A stretch of DNA of 9,127 nucleotides from Dehalococcoidales bacterium. Lineage in GTDB: Bacteria > Chloroflexota > Dehalococcoidia > Dehalococcoidales > JAQTRN01. Of the stretch, positions 1-6,105 are shown piece by piece; positions within the stretch are counted from its first letter, which is position 1; every line of letters starts with the position of its first letter. Made by a program: the position numbers and the translations under genes. Where the stretch lies: contig JAQTRN010000028.1 of the NCBI GenBank assembly GCA_028711795.1, positions 1 to 9,127 of the forward strand. The letters run 5' to 3'. The notes beneath the pieces are model-generated. The model was given only the letters and a program-made list of their open reading frames with translations, made no database searches and was not told the origin of the DNA.

Positions 1-138
1 GGGGGATGCGTATAGCTTTAGTCAGCCGAGACAGCCATAAATGGGTTTTTTGCCTTCCACCATGGCACGTAAAAATCAAAACTGGAATCAATTTCGAGGG
101 AAACAAGCAGATTAGATTTAGGTAAGGGGAGGCGAGGC
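1..138 (+). other. Upstream region of the tubulin-like gene; weak 39-codon open frame
   Basis: This leader carries no recognisable gene. A frame open from the window edge contains an ATG at position 6 directly after a run of five G, and ends with TAA at 123-125, just before the ribosome binding site of the next gene. Its predicted product begins MRIALVS and is 39 residues long. It could be the tail of an upstream gene, a small leader ORF or chance. I cannot assign it a function. No convincing -35/-10 pair is visible; the AT-rich stretch around 105-120 is the most likely place for a -10 element. Confidence 0.25.
126..132 (+). promoter_or_regulatory. Strong Shine-Dalgarno for the tubulin-like GTPase
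   Basis: GGGGAGG lies six bases before the ATG at 139, close to ideal anti-16S spacing. This fixes the start codon. It is the strongest ribosome binding site on the plus strand of the window. Confidence 0.75.
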
Positions 139-1317
139 ATGAAATTAGCAGTTATAGGTCTGGGACAATGTGGCGGGAGGATTGCGGATGAGTTCGCCCG
201 CTTGAACCAGCGGACACATGCCCTGCGCGGACTGGATGTCATCACCACCTCCCTGGCCGTTAATACGGATATTGCCGACTTAAGCGGACTGAGCCGGATA
301 AAGCCTGACAACCAGCATAGAATCGTTATCGGTGGCAGTAAGACCGGTGGTCACGGCGTGGGTAAAATCAATGAACTCGGCGCCGAGGTAGCCAGGGAAG
401 ATGCCAGCAAAGTTATAGAGGCGCTAAAAATTGCCCCGCGGCTTCAAGAAACTGATGCCTTCTTACTGGTGGCAAGCGCGGCCGGCGGCACCGGTTCCGG
501 CTCGATATCTATTGTTTCACAGTACGTGAAAGATTGCTTCATGGATAAACCGGTATACAACCTTATCGTCCTGCCCTTCGAACATGAAGAGGCTACCGAA
601 CAAAGGACCATATATAACGTGGCTACCTGCCTTAAATCAAGCTATCTGGTGGCGGACGCCATATTTCTGGTGGATAATCAAAGGTTTATCCAGAAACACG
701 TCCCCGCCCGACGTAACCTGGCCGAAATAAATGCCCTGATTGTCGAACCATTTTACAACCTGCTGTGTGCCGGCGAAGAAAAGCACAGCCGGTATATCGG
801 GGCAAAAACGCTCGATACCGGGGACATCATACAGACACTGTCGGGATGGACGGCAATAGGCCACGGTAAAGCCAGAAAACCGCTATTCAGTTCACTCGGC
901 AGGGACTCCCGGGATTTCAGGAATCAAGCTTTTGAGACGCACCGGGGTATCCAGGTATTGGCTGAAGCCATAAGTTCGTTATCGCTCAAGTGTAAGTTTA
1001 TCGATTCCAGGAGAGCCCTGTATCTGGTCTCGGCATCGGCTAAAGAGATTAACCTGAACCTGATTAAAGAACTAAGCTCCCACCTGAAGAGCCTGGCGCC
1101 GAAGGCTTCGGTCAGGAGCGGCGATTACCCCCGGGAAAAGGGCTTGATGGATGTTACGGTAATCCTGTCCCAGCTTGGCGAGGTCGAGAAGGTCAGGAGC
1201 TATTTTACCAAAGCCATCAAACTCATCTCGGCGGGCAGCACCCGGCGAGATGGAGTATCGGACGAACCGGAGGAAGTCGATTTCTCCATAAAGTATATTC
1301 CATCGCTGTTAAGTTAG
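139..1317 (+). CDS. Tubulin/FtsZ-superfamily GTPase (FtsZ-like, non-canonical)
   Basis: This 392-residue cytosolic protein should bind GTP and polymerise. The nucleotide-binding N-terminus has the glycine-rich first loop GLGQCGG (residues 7-13), an NTD turn (42-44) and the tubulin signature GGTGSG (116-121). A T7-like segment, LDTGDIIQTLSGWTAIG (225-241), aligns by eye with the FtsZ synergy loop; D226 and D229 would be the acidic residues that complete the GTPase site of the next subunit. The C-terminal half (about 250-380) would be the tubulin activation domain. It lacks the conserved C-terminal peptide by which canonical FtsZ binds FtsA or SepF, ending instead in an acidic stretch and IPSLLS. 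No division genes (ftsA, ftsQ, mur) lie nearby, so it is probably a second, specialised paralogue of the CetZ or tubulin-like kind rather than the main FtsZ. The family assignment is secure; the cellular role is not. Confidence 0.85.
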   Translation: MKLAVIGLGQCGGRIADEFARLNQRTHALRGLDVITTSLAVNTDIADLSGLSRIKPDNQHRIVIGGSKTGGHGVGKINELGAEVAREDASKVIEALKIAPRLQETDAFLLVASAAGGTGSGSISIVSQYVKDCFMDKPVYNLIVLPFEHEEATEQRTIYNVATCLKSSYLVADAIFLVDNQRFIQKHVPARRNLAEINALIVEPFYNLLCAGEEKHSRYIGAKTLDTGDIIQTLSGWTAIGHGKARKPLFSSLGRDSRDFRNQAFETHRGIQVLAEAISSLSLKCKFIDSRRALYLVSASAKEINLNLIKELSSHLKSLAPKASVRSGDYPREKGLMDVTVILSQLGEVEKVRSYFTKAIKLISAGSTRRDGVSDEPEEVDFSIKYIPSLLS

Positions 1318-1360
1318 CCGGGGACTGTTGGTACGCAGTACGATATGACCGGTATTACGG

Positions 1361-1930
1361 CTAAAGCAGGTGACCCAGTAAAATCCGCAAGCCGATGGCG
1401 ATGAGGATTATCCCGCCGATTAGTTCCGCCCGTTTACCAATCAATTGGCCCGATTTCCGGCCGATGACGAAGCCGGTCATGGAGACCAGAAAAGCGACGG
1501 CACCGATGATAAGACTGGCGCTTAATATGTTAACCCTCAGGAAGGCGAAAGACAGTCCCACGGCCAGGGCATCCATACTGGTGGCGAGGGATAGTATCAG
1601 CAGCACGAAGCCCCGGGTATTATCTACCTCTCTGGCTTCCTCATGGCCCCGTTTCCTTGACTCCCATAACATTCTCCCCCCGATAAGAGCCAGCAGGATA
1701 AAAGCCACCCAGTGGTCATATTTACCGATAAGTTCGACGACCGTTGTCCCGGCTTTCCACCCCAGTGCCGTCATTATAGCCTGAAACAATCCGAATGACG
1801 AGGAGACGCGCCACCTGTCCAGTAAAGAATGGTCTCGTTTCGAGATACTGCTGCTCACGGCAACGGCAAAGCAGTCTGCGGATAAGCCGAGGGCAATCGC
1901 CAGTGTCGATAGAAACTCTGCGGGAGTCAT
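1361..1930 (-). CDS. mntP: Manganese efflux pump MntP
   Basis: This is an inner-membrane Mn(II) exporter of 189 residues, almost exactly the length of E. coli MntP (188). It is built as two related halves of three helices. The first carries LGLSADCFAVAVS (14-26, with D19) and the second SLATSMDALAVGLSFAF (114-130, with D120), the paired aspartate motifs that define the family. Q50 and GWKAG (57-61) are also typical. Between the halves is a charged cytoplasmic loop (residues 91-106). An in-frame TTG at 1972 would add 14 residues, but that stretch contains the promoter -35 and -10 boxes, so the ATG at 1930 is preferred. The gene converges with the GTPase gene and has no operon partner. Its role would be to relieve manganese excess. 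No yybP-ykoY type riboswitch can fit, because the expected transcript has no leader. Confidence 0.93.
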   Translation of the reverse strand: MTPAEFLSTLAIALGLSADCFAVAVSSSISKRDHSLLDRWRVSSSFGLFQAIMTALGWKAGTTVVELIGKYDHWVAFILLALIGGRMLWESRKRGHEEAREVDNTRGFVLLILSLATSMDALAVGLSFAFLRVNILSASLIIGAVAFLVSMTGFVIGRKSGQLIGKRAELIGGIILIAIGLRILLGHLL

Positions 1931-1937
1931 TCCGAAA

Positions 1938-1966
1938 AGTATATGCCATGTTCCGCCGGGTGTCAA
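1938..1966 (-). promoter_or_regulatory. Sigma-70-type promoter of mntP, predicting a leaderless mRNA
   Basis: Read on the minus strand, TTGACA (1966-1961) is followed after exactly 17 bases by TATACT (1943-1938). That is six of six and five of six matches to consensus. Only seven bases (1937-1931) separate the -10 from the ATG at 1930, so transcription should begin at or within a base or two of the start codon. No Shine-Dalgarno is present, which agrees with leaderless initiation. Confidence 0.8.
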
Positions 1967-1973
1967 AAACAAG

Positions 1974-2006
1974 GTACGGAGCGTAACGGCATGGTCGCTC
2001 CGGTAC
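1974..2006. repeat. Inverted repeat upstream of mntP promoter
   Basis: GGAGCG (1978-1983) pairs with CGCTCC (1996-2001) across a 12-base loop. Outer GTAC arms (1974-1977 and 2003-2006) extend the stem past a single bulged G at 2002. The dyad centre (about 1990) lies near -60 relative to the predicted mntP start, and its edge is seven bases from the -35 box. That is a position expected for an activator or metalloregulator site. It could instead act as a hairpin on a plus-strand transcript, but it is followed only by a short broken T run (TTCTTT), so a terminator is less likely. Confidence 0.45.
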
Positions 2007-2105
2007 TTCTTTAGGTATAGTGAAAAACCATTACAACGGCGGATGGAAAACAGGAGCGGGATGGTCTAAAATGCAGTCAGGCGGAAATAGGCACACATTG
2101 GCGGC

Positions 2106-2134
2106 TTGATTCAGGTAATGAATCGCGATAAAAT
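2106..2134 (+). promoter_or_regulatory. Promoter of the pilin-like operon
   Basis: TTGATT (2106-2111) and TAAAAT (2129-2134) are 17 bases apart, matching consensus at four and five of six positions. Transcription would start near 2141, giving a leader of about 18 to 24 bases before the first pilin gene. It is divergent from the mntP promoter, with the inverted repeat between them. Confidence 0.6.
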
Positions 2135-2158
2135 TTTAGCGGTAGCCCGCAAGACATA

Positions 2159-2599
2159 ATGTTAATGAGGAACCTATTAAGGAAAACTAAGTTACTTCGA
2201 GGTCAAATGGGGATAAGCCTCATTGAGACCCTGGTAGCCGTGGCTATCCTGGCCGCCATCGGGGTGGTTTTTATGAGTGCCATGTACACCGGATACAGGA
2301 ACATCGGGATAGTGGATGAACAGCAACAGGCTGAAGCCCTGGCCCGCTCCCAGTTAGAGATGATTAAGAATGCCACCTATTCGGACAGCGGGACTTATCC
2401 GGTTACCGTCAGCCTGCCGACCGGGTATTCCATATCGATTACGGTGACGTCGCCAACCATGATCGGAACGGCAGATAACTACACCTCTCTCGACGAGTTA
2501 GTGGGATATCCCGTCACCACTATTCAAGAGATAACGGTGTCCGTCTACCACGACGATAAGCACGTCCTTGCGGTAGCGTGCTACAAGGTGAAACTATGA
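2159..2599 (+). CDS. Type IV pilin-like minor (pseudo)pilin, GspI/PilV-like
   Basis: This 146-residue prepilin has a basic leader of 18 residues ending in RGQMG. Cleavage after G18 would leave the mature N-terminus ISLIETLVAVAILAAIG, with the conserved Glu at +5 and a hydrophobic helix that anchors it in the membrane before assembly. After the helix, QQAEALARSQLEMIK resembles the GspI/PilV pattern, followed by a short beta-rich globular domain. No prepilin peptidase, ATPase or major pilin is in the window. The start is uncertain: ATG at 2159 and ATG at 2165 are both possible and neither has a good Shine-Dalgarno; the choice alters only the leader. The gene overlaps the next by four bases, implying translational coupling. 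The minor-pilin class is secure; assignment to the I/V position rests on operon order and size. Confidence 0.85.
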   Translation: MLMRNLLRKTKLLRGQMGISLIETLVAVAILAAIGVVFMSAMYTGYRNIGIVDEQQQAEALARSQLEMIKNATYSDSGTYPVTVSLPTGYSISITVTSPTMIGTADNYTSLDELVGYPVTTIQEITVSVYHDDKHVLAVACYKVKL

Positions 2600-3090
2600 A
2601 AGAAAAGGGATACACACTGCTGGAACTGCTGCTGGTTATTTCGATAACCGGCGTGATTGTGGCTGTTATCGGTGCCAGTATCGTGCAGATTATGCAGGGA
2701 AAAAGGGTGGATATAAGCCAGCAAGCTACTGCCCTGACCGATATCGATAGTGCTACCCAATGGCTGGTGCGGGACCTGGCCCTGGCTCAAACCACCTCAC
2801 TGGTGGACGGGGCACAACCTACGTCTAACGTAACCGTAAGCTGGATTGACACGACGGCCTGGGCACTGGATGAAGGCACTACTGACCATGAAGCCAGCTA
2901 CCGCATTTCAGGAACTCAGCTCCTGCGCGACTATGACGGCGAAGAGACTATCGTTGGCAGGTATATGAACAATATCAGCTTCTCCCTTGCCGGCGATACG
3001 TTTACCGTCACGCTGACCTCGCGCCCCGGGTTACAGAGCTCCGAAGTGACCAGGAGCTTTTTAATCAGCTCACGGTCTGGCCTGGATTAA
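2596..3090 (+). CDS. Type IV pilin-like minor (pseudo)pilin, GspJ/PilW-like
   Basis: This 164-residue prepilin starts at an ATG that overlaps the upstream stop (ATGA), preceded by AAGGTG at 2585-2590. A GTG at 2578 would extend it by six residues but breaks the usual short-leader pattern. The leader MKEKG is followed by YTLLELLLVISITGVIVAVIGASIV, with Glu at +5 of the mature protein. Downstream, SATQWLVRDLALAQ is the region where GspJ/PilW proteins carry their 'D..R.L..A' helix. The rest is beta-rich, ending in a strand pattern (FSLAGDTFTVTLTSRPG). It is most likely the second member of a tip complex, together with the genes on either side. A specific type II secretion role is unlikely without other gsp genes nearby, so a type IV pilus or related fibre is more probable. 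Confidence 0.85.
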   Translation: MKEKGYTLLELLLVISITGVIVAVIGASIVQIMQGKRVDISQQATALTDIDSATQWLVRDLALAQTTSLVDGAQPTSNVTVSWIDTTAWALDEGTTDHEASYRISGTQLLRDYDGEETIVGRYMNNISFSLAGDTFTVTLTSRPGLQSSEVTRSFLISSRSGLD

Positions 3091-3095
3091 AGGAG
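3089..3095 (+). promoter_or_regulatory. Shine-Dalgarno overlapping the upstream stop codon
   Basis: AAAGGAG includes the last bases of the TAA stop at 3088-3090. It lies one base before the ATG at 3097 and four before the ATG at 3100. The wider spacing favours 3100 as the real start of the large gene, and the overlap couples its translation to the pilin gene before it. Confidence 0.6.
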
Positions 3096-3099
3096 TATG

Positions 3100-6024
3100 A
3101 TGAAAAGAGAACGCGGACAGGCTTTGATACTGGTACTGATACTGCTGGCGGTGGGTACCTTCCTGACGATTCCTTTCATACAGCAGGTATTTACTACCAC
3201 TAAGAGCCGGCAGGCATTCGGGCAGGCAATTAATAATGACTACGCCGCCGAAGCCGCTATCGAATACGGGACGTGGCGGCTGAATTATGAGGACGGCTTC
3301 GCTGCCTCCCTGCCCGTGGGGGTGGAGAGCGAACCGTTTTACATCACCCTCAATGGCGTGACAGCTTCCGGTACGGTCACCGCCTCGACCACGACCGGCG
3401 AGCTCTCCGGCCAGGAACTGGCGGGACGTGCCGGGGATGATATTTTTAAAGTTACCAAGACGGTCACCGCTACCTCAGTTTATCAGACTATCGCGGCTGA
3501 CGGCTTCGAGAGCCATAGCAGCTCCGGCGGCACCGGTGCCTGGCTGGGGAGCTGGACACTGTCGGGAGATTACTACTTCAGCACCGAGGGAGAACATGAA
3601 GGCAGCTACCACCTCAGGCTCCGGGGAGATGATAATCTAGTACCGGGGGACGGCCGCGCCCAGCGACAGGTTAACCTGAGCACCTCTACCGGGGCAGGTC
3701 CCTTCCTCTATTTCTGGGCACGTGTTGAGTCATTCGAGAGCGGTGACACGGCTCAACTGAAGGTCTCTACCAACGGGGTAAACTGGACCGTGCTCAAGAC
3801 TTTCGACTACTATGATAGCGATAGCCAGTACCACCTGTATGAGTATGACCTGTCCAGCTACGGCACGCCCGCCAGCTTTTACCTGGCTTTCGAAACCAAC
3901 CTGAGCAGTTACTACGACTATCTATACATCGATGCTATCAGTTTCAGTAATACCGTGGATGCCACCGTCATTGAGCCTGGCGTGAGCACCATCTATACCT
4001 ACTACGTAACTATCCAGTGCCTGGACCCGGACGGGGGATATTTAGACCGGCTGACGGACATTCTGCCGAACCGGCTTGCCACCAGCGGTGACTACCTGCA
4101 ATACATACCCGGCTCCACCTACTGGGACTCGCTAACCTATGATAGCTATGCCTTTGACGGCTTCGAGAGCGCCAGCAGCTCCGGGGGAACGGGCAGCTGG
4201 GTAGGCAACTGGGCGCTATCGGGTGATTACTCCTTCAATACTGACGGTGAGTACGCCGGCAACTACCACCTCAGGCTGCGCAGCACTACCGGCTACGCTC
4301 AGCGCCAGGCTGACGTAAGTACCCATACCGGGGCAGGCCCCTTCCTCTATTTCTGGGCGAGGTTAAGCTCCTTCGAAACTGGTGACACGGCCGTGGTCAA
4401 GGCCTCCACTAACGGTATAGACTGGCAGGTCCTGCAAACCTTCACCGACGGTGACGACGACAATATCTACCACCGGTACTCCTTCGATTTGAGCAGCGGC
4501 GAAAGCCCGTCCGTTCTTTACGTGGCTTTTGACGCTAATATGAGCAGTACCGAGGACTACTTCTATATTGATAACGTCGAGTTCAGCAGCTCCCAGGAAG
4601 CCACGGCGGAGTGGCCGGTACCGCCATTTGACCCTACCAGCATAACGGACACGGGCTCGTACAGCACCAGGCACGAGGAATTAGTCTGGGACTTCGAGGA
4701 TGCCGGCTATGGCGATGTTGAGTTTGCCTACGGCGAAATCAAGACACTGACCTTCCGGGCACAGGCTGCCCTGACCACCGGCGTCTACTGCAACGAAATC
4801 CGTGCCTCGGTCAGTTCATGGGACTGGTACACCGACATCGTTAGCGGTAAGACCGCCAAGATTACGGTGGGCAACTCGACAGCGAACTGCGCCGGCGGGC
4901 TGCTGACCGTAACCAAGAGCGCTGACCCGCTCATTATCTATCCTAACGAGGAGACCACCGTCACCTACGCCATCACCATTGAAAATGTGGACACAGTGGC
5001 GATACCAATCTATCACATCGAGGACTGGCTGCCTTCTACCGGCTCGGCGGACCCTGCTGCGGCTTTTACCTATGTTGACAACTCCGCGTATGGCTATATT
5101 TTCGGCCGTTCCTACTTGCCCGTCCTCTTCTATGACGATTTTAACCGCCCTGCCAGTTATACGGTCAGCTACTGGACCGACAGCGATAACAGCAGTAGCA
5201 ACGCCCAGCTCATTAATAACGAGTACAGCTCCTATGTCCGTCTGAGGAATTATGCCAGCATCACCCAGTCCAGTATCAGCACCGCCTATAATATCGGTAT
5301 CGTGCTCAGCTACCGGTACGAGCGCGGCGATACCGCCGGCGGGCTGCTCAAGGCGGAGTGGAAGCCCTCTTCCAGCGGGACGTGGAACACACTGGCACAG
5401 CATTCACTCACCACCAGCTGGCAGACCGCCACCTGGAACCTGCCGTCCACCGCGGACGATACCCAAATTGATATCCGCTTCACCGGTATCGCCACCGGCT
5501 ACTACCAGGACGCCCGGGTAGACACGGTGAAGGTAAGCTGCGTTAATCCGGTGAATGCGACCCCCGTCTGCATGCCGGACGATAATGAAGGCACTGACTT
5601 CTTCTACGAGACCTGGCAGAGCGACCCGCTGTACCAGCGGTGGGAGCTGAACTGGAATTTCGACTATTACCCCGGTGCGTCCGACCCCGTCTGGGGTATC
5701 GGGGGCGTCTGTGCCGGGAAACCCTATGCCGATTATGACCCCTACCTGCTGCTCCAGCCCGGTGAGATATTCGAGGTGGTCTTCCAGGCAACAGTCACCC
5801 TGTCCGCCTCGGGCTCTTATTACAACGAAGTATTCGTCAAGATAAATGAAGATGATGATGAAGAATATGATGATGATGAATGGCTTTATAGCTGGCCCGT
5901 AGCTGGAGTCACCGTGCCCCAGTACGACCTGCAGGCAGAGACATTGAGCTCGATTCTGCGTGCCGCCGCCAAGCTGAGCTCGGATGGCCGCTGGGACCGT
6001 ATCTGGCACTGGTGGAAACATTAA
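3100..6024 (+). CDS. Giant GspK/PilX-like pilin with jelly-roll and DUF11-like ectodomain
   Basis: This 974-residue protein begins like a minor pilin: MKRERG, then a hydrophobic helix QALILVLILLAVGTFLTIPF (7-26). As in GspK, the +5 position is not Glu but Leu. The tail DYAAEAAIEYGTWRL (about 48-62) also recalls GspK/PilX. Three jelly-roll (MAM-like) modules follow at about 134-284, 353-497 and 679-816; the first two are close copies and the third is diverged. Between them lie DUF11-like Ig segments, clearest at 602-678 (VTKSADPLIIYPNEETTVTY), which seem to continue at 817-925 after the third module. A run of Asp/Glu occupies 917-927. The C-terminus (WDRIWHWWKH) has no sorting signal or second membrane helix. 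It is last in the pilin operon, so the inference is a tip subunit displaying a long adhesive or glycan-binding arm. The pilin-like N-terminus and the repeats are seen directly; binding function is unproven. Confidence 0.8.
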   Translation: MKRERGQALILVLILLAVGTFLTIPFIQQVFTTTKSRQAFGQAINNDYAAEAAIEYGTWRLNYEDGFAASLPVGVESEPFYITLNGVTASGTVTASTTTGELSGQELAGRAGDDIFKVTKTVTATSVYQTIAADGFESHSSSGGTGAWLGSWTLSGDYYFSTEGEHEGSYHLRLRGDDNLVPGDGRAQRQVNLSTSTGAGPFLYFWARVESFESGDTAQLKVSTNGVNWTVLKTFDYYDSDSQYHLYEYDLSSYGTPASFYLAFETNLSSYYDYLYIDAISFSNTVDATVIEPGVSTIYTYYVTIQCLDPDGGYLDRLTDILPNRLATSGDYLQYIPGSTYWDSLTYDSYAFDGFESASSSGGTGSWVGNWALSGDYSFNTDGEYAGNYHLRLRSTTGYAQRQADVSTHTGAGPFLYFWARLSSFETGDTAVVKASTNGIDWQVLQTFTDGDDDNIYHRYSFDLSSGESPSVLYVAFDANMSSTEDYFYIDNVEFSSSQEATAEWPVPPFDPTSITDTGSYSTRHEELVWDFEDAGYGDVEFAYGEIKTLTFRAQAALTTGVYCNEIRASVSSWDWYTDIVSGKTAKITVGNSTANCAGGLLTVTKSADPLIIYPNEETTVTYAITIENVDTVAIPIYHIEDWLPSTGSADPAAAFTYVDNSAYGYIFGRSYLPVLFYDDFNRPASYTVSYWTDSDNSSSNAQLINNEYSSYVRLRNYASITQSSISTAYNIGIVLSYRYERGDTAGGLLKAEWKPSSSGTWNTLAQHSLTTSWQTATWNLPSTADDTQIDIRFTGIATGYYQDARVDTVKVSCVNPVNATPVCMPDDNEGTDFFYETWQSDPLYQRWELNWNFDYYPGASDPVWGIGGVCAGKPYADYDPYLLLQPGEIFEVVFQATVTLSASGSYYNEVFVKINEDDDEEYDDDEWLYSWPVAGVTVPQYDLQAETLSSILRAAAKLSSDGRWDRIWHWWKH
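3499..3951 (+). repeat. Jelly-roll module A in the giant pilin
   Basis: This encodes a MAM-like beta-sandwich of about 150 residues running from DGFESHSSSGGTGAW to the final strand DYLYIDAISFSN. Landmarks are SYHLRLRG, GAGPFLYFWARVESFESGD, STNGVNW and YLAFETN. It is paralogous to module B with a period of about 657 bases. The stretch at 3691-3720 matches module B at 28 of 30 bases. Confidence 0.75.
4156..4590 (+). repeat. Jelly-roll module B in the giant pilin
   Basis: This is the close copy of module A, from DGFESASSSGGTGSW to DYFYIDNVEFSS, with the same landmarks (YHLRLRS, GAGPFLYFWARLSSFETGD, STNGIDW). It is six residues shorter in the loop after HLRLR. The base-level identity of 4330-4359 to module A suggests a fairly recent duplication or gene conversion. 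Confidence 0.75.
5134..5547 (+). repeat. Diverged jelly-roll module C in the giant pilin
   Basis: This third module begins DDFNRPASYTVSYW and ends ARVDTVKVSCV. It keeps the order of landmarks (YVRLRN, GIVLSYRYERGDTAGGLLKAEWKPSSSGTWNTL, IDIRFTGIA) but shows little direct identity to A or B. Its fold assignment is by pattern only. Confidence 0.5.
5848..5880 (+). repeat. GAT/GAA trinucleotide tract encoding an acidic run
   Basis: Eleven codons read E-DDD-EE-Y-DDD-E, built from GAT and GAA triplets with a single TAT. The gene elsewhere uses GAC often, so this block stands out in composition. It could expand or contract by slippage without shifting frame. The acidic patch might bind cations, but no EF-hand spacing is present. 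Confidence 0.6.
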
Positions 6025-6105
6025 TATAGTGCCTGGCTTAACTCTGGCTGCTCTATTTCAGCGGGTATATTCACCGGTCGGGCTATGGGTATTGAGGATA
6101 GCACT

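Noticed and set aside
6..125. Open frame of 39 codons (MRIALVS...) upstream of the GTPase gene
   Set aside because: Too short and without a recognisable motif; the upstream context is cut by the window edge, so it is mentioned only within the leader description and not called as a gene.
1316..1362. Possible bidirectional terminator between the convergent GTPase and mntP genes (AGCCG/CGGCT)
   Set aside because: The arms are only five bases with a loop of about 37 and no T run follows, so it is not a credible intrinsic terminator.
1931..1972. TTG start extending MntP by 14 residues
   Set aside because: This stretch contains the full -35 and -10 elements, and MntP family length fits the ATG at 1930.
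4816..5403. Long minus-strand open frames opposite the giant pilin (also 5404-6021)
   Set aside because: They are antisense shadows of a well-supported plus-strand gene, with no ribosome binding site and no recognisable domain.
6038..6071. TTAACT and TATATT as a promoter for the lipoprotein gene
   Set aside because: The spacing is 22 bases, too long for a sigma-70 promoter, and no better -35 lies 16 to 18 bases upstream.
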